DNA of 64,000 nt, from NCBI RefSeq assembly GCF_000744255.1, contig NZ_JQLO01000001.1:2418001-2482000 (forward strand), in the 5' to 3' direction. Below, in pieces: positions 34,672 through 43,391 of this stretch. How positions within the stretch are numbered: the first letter of the stretch is position 1; each line of letters opens with the position of its first letter. A model generated the notes under the pieces. That model was not told where the DNA came from. It saw only the letters and a list, made by a program, of their open reading frames with translations, and did not search any database. The stretch comes from Carnobacterium divergens DSM 20623. Its GTDB lineage: Bacteria; Bacillota; Bacilli; Lactobacillales; Carnobacteriaceae. Both the position numbers and the translations under genes were made by a program.

Positions 34672-35730
34672 TTAAATTTTATGTTGTGCTTTGTCATGAT
34701 ACAAGTCTTTATCTGCAGAAATATACAACAAACCGCTGTTACTTTCCACATCAGATACACCGATTCCAACTGAAGTAGATAAAGGAATTAATTCATACCC
34801 CTCTTCAACATAAGGGTTCTCTTGTATCAATGATTTGATTAAGAAACGAAAATCTTCAATTGAAGCGTGAAGATCACGTTTGGGAAGTAAAATCGCAAAC
34901 TCATCGCCACCTAGACGATAAATACGACTATTAATTTGTGGATGTTCATTTAAAATTGCTGAAAAATGAATTAAAACTTCATCCCCAGTCGCATGGCCAT
35001 AGAGATCATTGATTTTTTTAAAGTTATTAATATCTAAAAGAAATAAAATAGTCGATTCTTGTTCACTTAAATCTTTTTTTAATTGATTATCAAAAGAAAA
35101 GCGATTTGGAATTTTAGTTAAATAGTCAATAGTAGAAGCTTTTTCCAATTTTTGATAGGATACTTTTCGATCTTCCATATCTTTTAAAAATTGATTGTTC
35201 AGAATAATTCCAATGGTATTGTAGCTGACCGAAGCAAGAATAAGCAGCCAATTAGCCCAAGAATTACCTGAGTAGGAAAGAAAGTTTAAAATAACAGGTA
35301 TTTGAATAGTAGCAAAAATTAAGAAGAGTCGTTTAGCTGGAGAATACTCTTTAAATAAATGACTAATAAAAATTTGGCTAATGCCAATTAAGAGATACAA
35401 AATAAAAAAACGAAAACCTTTATCAGAAAAATCATAAAAATAACGACCAGATCCAATAATGACACTGGCTACAAAAGGAGAAATTCCTCCTACCCAAAAA
35501 CTACATATTACAATTGGAACTAGGCGCAAGTCAATCATAAATTCATTATTAAAGAAGATTGAAAAAACTAGTAATAAAATTCCGGTAATACCACTATAGA
35601 TACCAAATTGGATTTTCTTAAAAAATTTTAGTTCAGAATTAACACCTTTTTTAGTTAACTTTGAAAAAAGATAAGAAGCAGTTATTAAGATTGAAAAGTC
35701 TGAGATGATAACTTTAAAAATAGTAAACAT
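34672..35730 (-). CDS. Membrane diguanylate cyclase (GGDEF), first of two
   Basis: The 352-residue protein has six or so membrane segments (about 1-180), like the 5TM-LYT or MASE-type sensors. A GGDEF domain follows (about 195-352): DYLTKIPNRFSFD, LDINNFKKINDLYGHATGD, and the active-site YRLGGDEFAILLP. All catalytic residues are intact. The inhibitory RxxD motif five residues before GGDEF is absent, so product inhibition is not expected. It would make cyclic di-GMP in response to a membrane signal. Confidence 0.88.
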   Translation of the reverse strand: MFTIFKVIISDFSILITASYLFSKLTKKGVNSELKFFKKIQFGIYSGITGILLLVFSIFFNNEFMIDLRLVPIVICSFWVGGISPFVASVIIGSGRYFYDFSDKGFRFFILYLLIGISQIFISHLFKEYSPAKRLFLIFATIQIPVILNFLSYSGNSWANWLLILASVSYNTIGIILNNQFLKDMEDRKVSYQKLEKASTIDYLTKIPNRFSFDNQLKKDLSEQESTILFLLDINNFKKINDLYGHATGDEVLIHFSAILNEHPQINSRIYRLGGDEFAILLPKRDLHASIEDFRFLIKSLIQENPYVEEGYELIPLSTSVGIGVSDVESNSGLLYISADKDLYHDKAQHKI

Positions 35731-35823
35731 TTAATTGACTCCTCATAAGATAAGTAAACTAATCATACAATAAAATTGCTTTGTTTTAAAGTGGGGAGCC
35801 AATCGCTCTATTCAATAACGTTA

Positions 35824-36276
35824 CTAGTTATTTGATTGTCTTGATAAAATAACCAAGAAGTTTTCTCTGAAATTCGAAGCATCTTCTTTCGTAAAAGGTT
35901 TAGGTCCTTTGGTTCGCTTGCCACTTTTTCGAACCATTGCACTTAAATAACGAGATTGTAATAACTGATCGATGTTGTCCATGGTATATTGAAATCCGGT
36001 ATGGTGTAGAACGATACATCCTTTAGCTAAGGCTAATGAAGCTAAGCCGTAGTCTTGCGTGATGAGTACATCGTCTTTTTTTACAAGTTGCATAATCCGA
36101 TAATCAGCAGCTTCAGCCCCGTTGTCTACATAAATTGTATTGACATTAGGTGGTTGTTGAACGGTTGAAAAATGAGAAATACTAGTGACAATAGTAATTT
36201 GAAAATGTTGTTCAGTTCCTTCGTCAATAATAATAGATTTGACTGGACAAGCGTCGCCGTCGATAAAAATAGTCAA
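35824..36276 (-). CDS. UPF0178 family protein (YaiI/YqxD)
   Basis: The 150-residue protein has the family pattern [12 protein letters not shown] at its N-terminus, [30 protein letters not shown], and HHTGFQYT...[17 protein letters not shown]. It belongs to a PIN-like nuclease fold of unknown role. An ATG at 36300 directly abuts its ribosome-like sequence, while AAAGGA lies ten bases before a TTG at 36276. That start gives the usual family N-terminus, so it is preferred with moderate confidence. Confidence 0.85.
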   Translation of the reverse strand: MTIFIDGDACPVKSIIIDEGTEQHFQITIVTSISHFSTVQQPPNVNTIYVDNGAEAADYRIMQLVKKDDVLITQDYGLASLALAKGCIVLHHTGFQYTMDNIDQLLQSRYLSAMVRKSGKRTKGPKPFTKEDASNFRENFLVILSRQSNN

Positions 36277-36845
36277 AGTGAATCGATCCTTTCGTTTCAT
36301 TTCCTTCTATTATAACTGAAAAAAAATAGAGGAGCTATTTATTCGATAGTATAAATAGAAACCTACCAAATATGCTAGAAATATTATCATAAACGTTAGA
36401 AAAATAGTAGAAATCGCTTTTTTATACGAAATTTTTGTAATATAAATGTAATATTAGGTAGTGTTTTTATAGGTAAAAGGAGAATTTCATTTTTCTCAAA
36501 AAATAATCCTCTTTTTTTCATTAAAATATTACATAAAAAAAAGAAGGTATTAAAAAAACGGTTGAAATTTTATGGAAAAATAAAAATAAGAAAAGTACTT
36601 TAATGAAAGGCTTTAGACTAGTTAATATGCAAATAAAATGAATATATAAATTATCAGAAAATTCAGTTTAATAACGATTATGTTTGGATTTCCCTCTTTT
36701 AATCAACTGTCGTCATAGAGTTGTAACGGATTGTTAACCTTAAGCCCCAAGGAATACGTTAATCTTATTGGAGTCGAGCAACGCAAATGTTTCTCGAAAA
36801 AATAACAACACTAGAAACTAGATAATAGATGGAGGAATTTATTCA
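36277..36845. other. Long AT-rich region upstream of the LysM-3D gene
   Basis: No convincing gene lies here. It holds a WalR-type box at 36436-36452 and a second TGTAAC/TGTTAA pair at 36722-36737. A TCGAG/CTCGA hairpin in the probable mRNA leader lies near 36775. A 5' untranslated region of some length is likely. I saw no riboswitch consensus. Confidence 0.4.
36436..36452 (+). promoter_or_regulatory. WalR-box candidate
   Basis: TGTAAT-ATAAA-TGTAAT matches the WalR (YycF) consensus TGTWAH-N5-TGTWAH exactly. It lies 394 bp before the LysM-3D start and 160 bp from the divergent UPF0178 gene, so its target is not certain. YocH, the LysM-3D protein of Bacillus subtilis, is a known WalR target. 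Confidence 0.5.
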
Positions 36846-37508
36846 ATGAATTTCAAGAAAACAGTAGTAACGACGGTAGCAGCATTAAGCTTGGCAGTAA
36901 CAGGTTTATATGTAACAGCAAATCAAGCAGACGCAGCAGCACTTCCTAATGGCAACTGGCAAATCGAAAAGAATGATACTTTATCTCATGTTAGCGAAAA
37001 AACAGGAGTATCTGTTCAAACTTTAATCACTAATAACAACAACATTAACCCATTAACTTTACAAATTGGTTCTGAATTAATCATAAACGGTGGGAGTCTT
37101 ACTTCAACACCTGCAGTTGCAACTACTCCTGTGGTAGAAGAAACTACTACTGAAGCAACAACTGTCGCACAAGCGCCGGTAGCAACAGGTGTTGCTGCAG
37201 GAACATTTAATGCAAGTTATTATACTGCATTTGATGGTTCACAATCAGGCGTTACGGCGAATGGTACGGATGTACGTGGCGGACAAACAACAACTGCTGA
37301 TGGTTACCGTATTATCGCAGCTGATCCAAGCGTATTACCATTAAACACAATTGTATCAATTACAACAAGCAATGGCGAAAGCTTTATGGCTAAAGTGTGT
37401 GATACAGGTGGTGCTATCAAAGGAAATAAAATCGATATTTTAGTTGGATCACCTTCTGAAGCGTTAAGCTTAGGACGTTCAGTAGCAACGATTTCAATCG
37501 TAAAATAA
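36846..37508 (+). CDS. Secreted LysM-3D domain protein (YocH-like)
   Basis: The 220-residue protein has a signal peptide (cleavage near ADAAA, residue 32), one LysM domain (about 36-80: WQIEKNDTLSHVSEKTGVSVQ...IGSELIIN), a Thr/Ala/Pro-rich linker and a C-terminal 3D domain (about 120-220). Conserved Asp residues are in IAADPSVLP, KVCDTGGAIKGNKIDIL. LysM binds peptidoglycan and 3D is a double-psi barrel like that of lytic transglycosylase MltA. The role is probably wall remodelling. GGAGG precedes the ATG. Confidence 0.9.
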   Translation: MNFKKTVVTTVAALSLAVTGLYVTANQADAAALPNGNWQIEKNDTLSHVSEKTGVSVQTLITNNNNINPLTLQIGSELIINGGSLTSTPAVATTPVVEETTTEATTVAQAPVATGVAAGTFNASYYTAFDGSQSGVTANGTDVRGGQTTTADGYRIIAADPSVLPLNTIVSITTSNGESFMAKVCDTGGAIKGNKIDILVGSPSEALSLGRSVATISIVK

Positions 37509-37516
37509 TTCACTTG

Positions 37517-37560
37517 AAAAAGCCTACTCGAATCATTTATGATTCGAGTAGGCTTTTTTT
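37517..37560. terminator. Strong bidirectional terminator
   Basis: AAAAAGCCTACTCGAATC and GATTCGAGTAGGCTTTTT form an 18-bp perfect stem between LysM-3D and the convergent GGDEF gene. Confidence 0.93.
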
Positions 37561-37562
37561 GA

Positions 37563-38708
37563 TTAAAACCATACTAATCTATCTTTTCCCGCCCGTTTCG
37601 CTTCGTAAAGAGCTTTGTCCGCACGAACATATAGAATATCACTGCCCTCATAGGAATCAGTGTCAGATAAATAATTAAATTCCGTCATGCCAATGGAAAC
37701 CGTAATAGGAAGAGGAAGCTCATTTTCAATAAAAGGATGAGTAATTAATTGCTGACGAAATTCTGCTAAGATTTGAGTGGTTTCTTTTTTTGAAAGACTC
37801 GTTAAAATCGCAAATTCTTCGCCCCCAACGCGATAAATGTAAACATCTTTTCTTTGGGTAACTTCATTCATCTGTTTTGCTAAATACTTTAATACTAGGT
37901 CTCCTGTTTGATGGCCATACGTGTCATTAATCATTTTAAAGTTATCAATATCAAGAATGCCAAGGGCAAAGGCTTGTTTTGATTTTTTACTTAAAATATA
38001 CGTATCACTTAAGTCAGCACTAAAAATACGACGATTGTACAGACCGGTTAAATGATCCGTCGAAGCTCGTGCTTTATAATGATTCATGGTATTAGTAACG
38101 GAAACAGCCATATTAATAATGACGTAAGTAATAAGGAAAATGCTGCTAAAAATTAGGAAATAGAAAAATAGATTTAGGAGTTTTTGTGGTTGCAAGAGAG
38201 GGGCATAGACAAAAGAAAAAATAAAAATTCGTAAAATAATGAAAAAACTTAAAAAAACAATAAGTGATTTTTTCCAGGAATATTGCTGTTTTTTAGCTAA
38301 AATACAAACAGCGAGTAATAAAAACGTTAATAAAATGTTATTTAGATAAAAAGACAAACCGCCGGTACCACTTAAAAGGTATTGTAAGGTTTTTCCAAAG
38401 ACCACCACACATGTTGTGATTTCTCCAAGCTGAATACTCCCATACATGACAGAGAAAAAAATAAATACATAACGCATATCAACTTTAAAACTATTAAAAA
38501 TCACAATCTCATTATTTGACAGAATTAAACTGGATAGACCAATAAAAAAACCAAATAAAAAAATAACCCAGAAAGGCGTATTGGTGAGGTCAATTTGATT
38601 GAAGATGCGACTATTTCCAGAAAATTTTAATGCTACGAAATAACAAGTTAAAACGGTGCTGACAATTAGTGCCAAATTAATAATAATTTGATTGCCGATG
38701 AGCAACAT
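37563..38708 (-). CDS. Membrane diguanylate cyclase (GGDEF), second of two
   Basis: The 381-residue protein has six membrane segments (about 1-205). A GGDEF domain follows: DHLTGLYNRRIFS, LDIDNFKMINDTYGHQTGD and active site YRVGGEEFAIL. GGEEF is a functional variant. The I-site position reads RKDV, lacking the Asp. Layout and size resemble the first GGDEF protein 2 kb away; the sensor halves are similar in pattern, so they are probably paralogues. GAGGTGG precedes the ATG. Confidence 0.88.
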   Translation of the reverse strand: MLLIGNQIIINLALIVSTVLTCYFVALKFSGNSRIFNQIDLTNTPFWVIFLFGFFIGLSSLILSNNEIVIFNSFKVDMRYVFIFFSVMYGSIQLGEITTCVVVFGKTLQYLLSGTGGLSFYLNNILLTFLLLAVCILAKKQQYSWKKSLIVFLSFFIILRIFIFSFVYAPLLQPQKLLNLFFYFLIFSSIFLITYVIINMAVSVTNTMNHYKARASTDHLTGLYNRRIFSADLSDTYILSKKSKQAFALGILDIDNFKMINDTYGHQTGDLVLKYLAKQMNEVTQRKDVYIYRVGGEEFAILTSLSKKETTQILAEFRQQLITHPFIENELPLPITVSIGMTEFNYLSDTDSYEGSDILYVRADKALYEAKRAGKDRLVWF

Positions 38709-38925
38709 AACAGTTCCACCTCTAAATGATTGATTTAATTAAACGATACCTAAGGATTTGAGTATACCATAGATAGAACTTTAAAACGTAATTGAAAATG
38801 TAAAAATAAAATAAAAAAGAAAAAACTGCTAAAATAAGAATGGAATTAAATTTTATTTACAGGAATTTATATAGTACAATAGAGCTACAGATAATTTTAT
38901 GGAGGTGTGGGGTTTTATACCCAAT

Positions 38926-40236
38926 ATGATATTAACAATTCGATTTTTAGGTATTGTGTTGCTGATTGCAGCAACTGCAATTTTTGTGGCAGCAGAATTC
39001 GCTTTAGTAAAAATGAGAGCCAGTCGTTTGGATCAAATGGTAACGGAAGGTGTTAAAAATGCACCGTTAGCAAAAAAAGTACACAGTCATTTAGATGCGT
39101 ACCTGTCTGCCTGTCAATTAGGAATTACATTGACTTCTTTGGCATTAGGTTGGATTGGGGAGTCGACGGTTGAAGCAGCGATTCATCCAATTTTCGTTTA
39201 TTTAAATATTCCAGGCGCTGTTACGAAAGTCGTAGCTTTTGCTATTTCATTTTCAATTATTACATTTTTACATGTAGTGGTAGGAGAATTAGTTCCAAAG
39301 TCATTTGCCATTTCAAAGACCGAGCAAGTTGTCTTGTTCGTTGTTCGTCCGTTGCATTTTTTCTATAAATTGATGTATCCATTTATTTGGGGATTAAATC
39401 ATTCAGCGGGAGCTGTATCAAGAATGTTAGGATTTGAATTTACTGGTGAAGGCGATGAATCTCACAGTGAGGAAGAATTACGCTTAATCGCATCAGAAAG
39501 CTACAAGCATGGCGATATTAATCAATCTGAACTGAACTATTTAAACCGTGTTTTTGATTTTGACAATCGTTTAGCTAATGAAGTCATGATTACTAGACAA
39601 GAAATGGTTGTAATGAATTGTGAAATGACGATTGAAGAAGCAGCGGAATTTTCATTAAATGAGCAATATACACGTTATCCTGTCATTAAGGATTCAAAGG
39701 ATGATATTGTAGGAGTCTTAAATACAAGGGACTTATTTCATGCGTATGTTAAAAAAAATGTCAAGCCTACAGATACAATTGAAAGTCTGATTCAGCCGAT
39801 TATTCAAGTGATGGAAACTGTTCCAATCAGTGATTTGCTTGAAAAAATGAAAAAAGAACATCGTCACTTAGCGATTTTACTTGATGAATACGGCGGAACA
39901 GAAGGTCTTGTAACTGCTGAAGATATTCTCGAAGAATTAGTGGGCGAAATTCGAGATGAATTCGATATTGATGAAATTCCAGACATTCAAAAAATAACGG
40001 CTTCTCATTATGTGGTTGCTGGAAAAGTTTTACTTGAAACGATTGAAAAAATCACGAAAGTAAAAATAGATGATGAAAGTTCAGTTAACACTATTGGTGG
40101 TTGGATTTTAAGTCAGAAATATGACGTTGAGATAGGTGATGAATTTACTTATCAAGGTTTGCATTTCAAAGTAGTTGAATTGGAAAACCATACCGTTAAA
40201 ACCATTGAGTTAAAATTTGACGAACATGAACAATAA
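38926..40236 (+). CDS. CNNM/CorC-family membrane protein (DUF21-CBS-HlyC)
   Basis: The 436-residue protein has a DUF21 membrane domain (about 1-190; AAEFALVKMRASRLDQM, LSACQLGITLTSLALGWIGE, VVGELVPKSFAI). Two CBS domains follow (about 205-335; EVMITRQEMV, YTRYPVIKDS), then the CorC_HlyC domain (VAGKVLLETIEKITKV). The family is linked to magnesium or cobalt efflux and was once called hemolysin. An ATG at 38899 lies inside the sequence GGAGGTG, so the ATG at 38926 is preferred; its spacing to the ribosome site is long (18) but could be shortened by the small GGG/CCC hairpin between them. Confidence 0.85.
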   Translation: MILTIRFLGIVLLIAATAIFVAAEFALVKMRASRLDQMVTEGVKNAPLAKKVHSHLDAYLSACQLGITLTSLALGWIGESTVEAAIHPIFVYLNIPGAVTKVVAFAISFSIITFLHVVVGELVPKSFAISKTEQVVLFVVRPLHFFYKLMYPFIWGLNHSAGAVSRMLGFEFTGEGDESHSEEELRLIASESYKHGDINQSELNYLNRVFDFDNRLANEVMITRQEMVVMNCEMTIEEAAEFSLNEQYTRYPVIKDSKDDIVGVLNTRDLFHAYVKKNVKPTDTIESLIQPIIQVMETVPISDLLEKMKKEHRHLAILLDEYGGTEGLVTAEDILEELVGEIRDEFDIDEIPDIQKITASHYVVAGKVLLETIEKITKVKIDDESSVNTIGGWILSQKYDVEIGDEFTYQGLHFKVVELENHTVKTIELKFDEHEQ

Positions 40237-40247
40237 GCAGCAGTTTA

Positions 40248-40286
40248 AAATAAGTAGGATTCCTTCACTAGGAGTTCTACTTATTT
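40248..40286 (+). terminator. Terminator after the CNNM gene
   Basis: AAATAAGTAG pairs with CTACTTATTT, with CCT/AGG extension. Confidence 0.75.
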
Positions 40287-40549
40287 TAATAGTCTTTTTT
40301 ACAAAAAAAATGTCACAGAACAGACAAGAAAATAGGTTTTTTTGATTAGAAGAGTTGGCAGAAAATGAATCCTGTGGTAGGCTTTTAGAGGATAAGAAAA
40401 CTTTGTGAATTTTTAATAATGACTAGATAGAGCTTTTGCTCAATAAATAGCGAGCGCATCAGTTTTTGACTAGTCTATTTAAATTCGTGAAATAGACAAT
40501 TTAATAAGGCTTCTTAGGAAGAACGATTTAAATTGAAGGAGGAAGAAGA
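40287..40549. other. Intergenic region before the U32 pair
   Basis: No gene is visible. At 40473-40497 lies an inverted repeat, GTCTATTT / AAATAGAC, with a 9-base spacer, just downstream of TTGACT (40466-40471). It may be an operator. No good -10 follows at standard distance. Confidence 0.4.
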
Positions 40550-41470
40550 ATGATTGAACTGATTGCAACAGTGGAATCAATCCAGCAAGCTCGTGAACTA
40601 ATAGTAGCGGGAATCAACACGTTATATGTAGGAGAGGATTTTTATGGATTACGTTTGCCGACCTCATTTAAAAAAGAAGAATTAAGCGAAATAGTCCGAT
40701 TAGCTCACAAGGATAATGTGAAAGTTTGTGTAGCAGTGAACGCGATTATGCATAATGACCGCATTGATTTTGTGCCGGATTATTTAAGCTTTCTAGCGGA
40801 TATTGGGGTAGACCGTATTGCAGTAGGCGATCCTGGGATTATTCATATTTTAAAAACAAAAGACATTAAGTTGCCATATGTGTACGATGCCCAAATCTTA
40901 GTAACGAGTGCCAAACAAATTAATTTTTGGGTACAGCGGGGCGCAGTTGGCGCAGTTTTGGCAAGAGAAGTTACCTATGAAGAATTGAAAATAATTGCTC
41001 CACAAGTAACGGTACCGACTGAGATGCTTGTTTATGGCGCTACTTGTATTCATCAATCTAAGCGACCATTAGTAGAAAACTACTTTAATTTTATAAAAAA
41101 AGACGAAGATACGTCAAAAGAGCGTGGCTTGTTTATTTCAGAACCTAAAAAAAAAGATACCCACTATTCTATTTATGAAGATATAAATGGAACCCATATT
41201 TTTGCTACAAATGATATTAATTTACTGCCTGAATTGGATAAACTAGTTGATATCGGGATGACCCAATGGAAGCTTGACGGTATTTTTACTAAAGGTGAAG
41301 CTTTTGTTGAAATTGCGAAAATTTTTGTGAAGGCAAAAGAGGCTTTTGAAAAAGGGCAATGGACACCTACATTAATGGAAGAATTAAATCAGCAAATTCT
41401 TACACACCATCCAGCAGACCGAGAATTAGATGAAGGATTTTTTGTAAAAGATCCTAATGAAGTGAAATAA
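40550..41470 (+). CDS. yrrN: U32 family protein, YrrN-like (tRNA uridine hydroxylase subunit)
   Basis: The 306-residue TIM-barrel protein of family U32 starts MIELIATVESIQQAR behind GGAGGAAG. The family motif region reads EMLVYGATCIHQSKRPLVENYF, which lacks the Cys cluster of active members, so it is probably a regulatory or structural partner of the next protein. In Bacillus subtilis YrrN and YrrO (TrhP) are needed for 5-hydroxyuridine at position 34 of tRNA, using prephenate. The gene is followed after 16 bp by yrrO. Confidence 0.85.
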   Translation: MIELIATVESIQQARELIVAGINTLYVGEDFYGLRLPTSFKKEELSEIVRLAHKDNVKVCVAVNAIMHNDRIDFVPDYLSFLADIGVDRIAVGDPGIIHILKTKDIKLPYVYDAQILVTSAKQINFWVQRGAVGAVLAREVTYEELKIIAPQVTVPTEMLVYGATCIHQSKRPLVENYFNFIKKDEDTSKERGLFISEPKKKDTHYSIYEDINGTHIFATNDINLLPELDKLVDIGMTQWKLDGIFTKGEAFVEIAKIFVKAKEAFEKGQWTPTLMEELNQQILTHHPADRELDEGFFVKDPNEVK

Positions 41471-41486
41471 TAAGGAGCTAATGAAA

Positions 41487-42719
41487 ATGAGAATAATTGA
41501 AAAGAAACCTGAAGTTCTTGCCCCCGCAGGTACACTTGAAAAGTTAAAAACAGCGATTTATTATGGAGCAGATGCCGTTTATATTGGTGGAGATGCTTAT
41601 GGTTTGAGAAGTCGAGCAGGTAATTTTACCTTTGATGAGATGCGTGAAGGGGTTGAATTTGCCAAAAAATACAAGGCAAAAGTATATGTTGCAGCGAATA
41701 TGGTGACACATGAAGGCGATGAGAAAGGTGCTGGAGAGTTTTTTAGAACGTTACGAGACATTGGCATTAGTGCAGTGATTGTTTCAGATCCAGCGTTGAT
41801 TGAAATTTGTGCGACAGAAGCGCCGGGCCTGCCGATTCATTTATCTACTCAAGCTTCTGCAACGAACTACCAAACGTTAGAATTTTGGCGTGAAGAAGGT
41901 CTAGAACGTGTAGTTTTAGCTCGTGAAGTTGGTATGGAGGAAGTAAAAGAAATTCGTTCAAAAACAAAGGTTGAGATTGAAGCGTTTATTCATGGTGCGA
42001 TGTGTATTTCGTATTCTGGACGATGTGTGTTATCGAATCACATGTCACAACGAGATGCCAATCGTGGAGGGTGTTCGCAATCATGTCGCTGGAAATATGA
42101 TTTATTTGATATGCCGATTTCAGGTGAGCGTGAATCGTTGGTAGGTGGACAACCTTTAGAAGAATTTTCAATGAGTGCAGTGGATATGTCAATGATTCAT
42201 CATATTCCTGAATTAGTAGAAAACGGCGTAGATAGTTTGAAAATTGAAGGACGGATGAAATCAATTCACTATGTTTCGACAGTATCTAATGTTTACCGTC
42301 AGGCGATTGATACGTATTGCGCGGATCCGGATAACTATGTCTTCAAGCAAGAGTGGGAAGATGAATTATGGAAAGTCGCGCAAAGAGAATTATCGACTGG
42401 TTTTTATTACGGTGTTCCAACCGAAGATGAGCAACTATTTGGCAAACGTCGTAAAATTCCAGCTTATGGGTTTATTGGACAAGTCTTAGCCTATGATCCT
42501 GAAACTAAAATTGCGACCATTCAACAACGGAATAACTTTGGGGTTGGGGACGACGTTGAATTCTACGGTCCTGGTTTTACTCATAGTCATCAAAAAATCG
42601 AGGTTTTATGGAATGAAGACGATGAAGCGATTGATCGCGCACCAAATGCGATGATGATTGTGAAAACGAAAGTGACAACGCCTGTTAAAAGATATGATAT
42701 GATTCGCAAACAACGCTAA
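41487..42719 (+). CDS. yrrO: U32 family protein, YrrO/TrhP (prephenate-dependent tRNA hydroxylase)
   Basis: The 410-residue protein matches the U32 signature: EAFIHGAMCISYSGRCVLSNHM followed by the two Cys of RGGCSQSCRW, which together are iron-sulfur cluster ligands. KIEGRMKS follows. The C-terminal U32 beta-barrel region (GFIGQVLAYDPETKIATIQQRNNFGVGDDVEF) completes it. It would hydroxylate U34 of certain tRNAs. The start is the ATG at 41487; that at 41481 is too close to AAGGAG. Confidence 0.9.
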   Translation: MRIIEKKPEVLAPAGTLEKLKTAIYYGADAVYIGGDAYGLRSRAGNFTFDEMREGVEFAKKYKAKVYVAANMVTHEGDEKGAGEFFRTLRDIGISAVIVSDPALIEICATEAPGLPIHLSTQASATNYQTLEFWREEGLERVVLAREVGMEEVKEIRSKTKVEIEAFIHGAMCISYSGRCVLSNHMSQRDANRGGCSQSCRWKYDLFDMPISGERESLVGGQPLEEFSMSAVDMSMIHHIPELVENGVDSLKIEGRMKSIHYVSTVSNVYRQAIDTYCADPDNYVFKQEWEDELWKVAQRELSTGFYYGVPTEDEQLFGKRRKIPAYGFIGQVLAYDPETKIATIQQRNNFGVGDDVEFYGPGFTHSHQKIEVLWNEDDEAIDRAPNAMMIVKTKVTTPVKRYDMIRKQR

Positions 42720-42749
42720 ACAAAATGTTATTTGAGCGTTGATTTAATA

Positions 42750-42784
42750 AAAAAGCATTCATTTTTAAATGAATGCTTTTTTTT
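42750..42784. terminator. Bidirectional terminator
   Basis: AAAAAGCATTCATTT and AAATGAATGCTTTTT pair between yrrO and the convergent gene. Confidence 0.9.
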
Positions 42785-42790
42785 CATGGA

Positions 42791-43285
42791 TTAATCGTCA
42801 TTTTCAAATTCAAGCTGAGTGCCATCTTGTAAAGTAAGTTCAATTTGATAGTTGGTGTAGTCAGGTAATTGATAGGCAATTTGAAGAGTTTTAAGAAGCG
42901 AGTCTGCTGTTGCGGCAGAAAAGTCAGTTGATTGGAAAAGATCTTCGATTTTATTTTGAGCTCTTATCCCTTTAGATTTTTCATGATTTTGCTGTATTTT
43001 AGCTTTCACTTCATTGTTTTGAACTTGATAACTCAGTTTTAACTTTTGGTGATGGGATCGGTAGTCGATTTTCATTTTTTGAACGGCTAGAAGTGTCGTT
43101 TTTTGTGTGGTGTCCTCAAGTTTTTCTGAATAGTTACTACTATCGTTTGATTCTATAGAATCTTCATTGGTGGTGGCCGAAGTTATTTCAATAGGTTGTG
43201 CTCGCTCTTCTTTAAAGACAGAAAGTTCTTGTTGGCCATAGATTATTAAAACGAGAATCCAAGCGGGCCATAATTTATTTCTCAT
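42791..43285 (-). CDS. YusW-like secreted protein
   Basis: The 164-residue protein begins with a short basic and hydrophobic segment (MRNKLWPAWILVLIIYG), a possible signal anchor. A Ser/Glu-rich linker follows, then a C-terminal domain, KIDYRSHHQKLKLSYQV...IEDLFQSTDF...YTNYQIELTLQDGTQLEF. This domain matches the YusW pattern of alternating strands and a central helix. The function of YusW is unknown. AAAGGAG lies before the ATG at 43285; the longer frame upstream is rejected. Confidence 0.65.
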   Translation of the reverse strand: MRNKLWPAWILVLIIYGQQELSVFKEERAQPIEITSATTNEDSIESNDSSNYSEKLEDTTQKTTLLAVQKMKIDYRSHHQKLKLSYQVQNNEVKAKIQQNHEKSKGIRAQNKIEDLFQSTDFSAATADSLLKTLQIAYQLPDYTNYQIELTLQDGTQLEFENDD

Positions 43286-43350
43286 AGTGCAAACTCCTTT
43301 AAAAATAGGTTGTTCTTTAATTAAACCATAGACTATTGTAAAAGAAAAGA

Positions 43351-43388
43351 CCGTCTTTCCCATTTAATTAGAAAGACGGACTTTTTTT
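43351..43388. terminator. Terminator after mapP
   Basis: CCGTCTTTC and GAAAGACGG form a 9-bp stem flanked by A-rich and T-rich tracts; it ends the malT-mapP transcript on the minus strand. Confidence 0.75.
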
Positions 43389-43391
43389 GTT

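Noticed and set aside
36660-36845. Cyclic di-AMP (ydaO-type) riboswitch before the LysM-3D gene
   Set aside because: The position and gene type are suggestive, but conserved riboswitch blocks such as GGGGAACC were not found.
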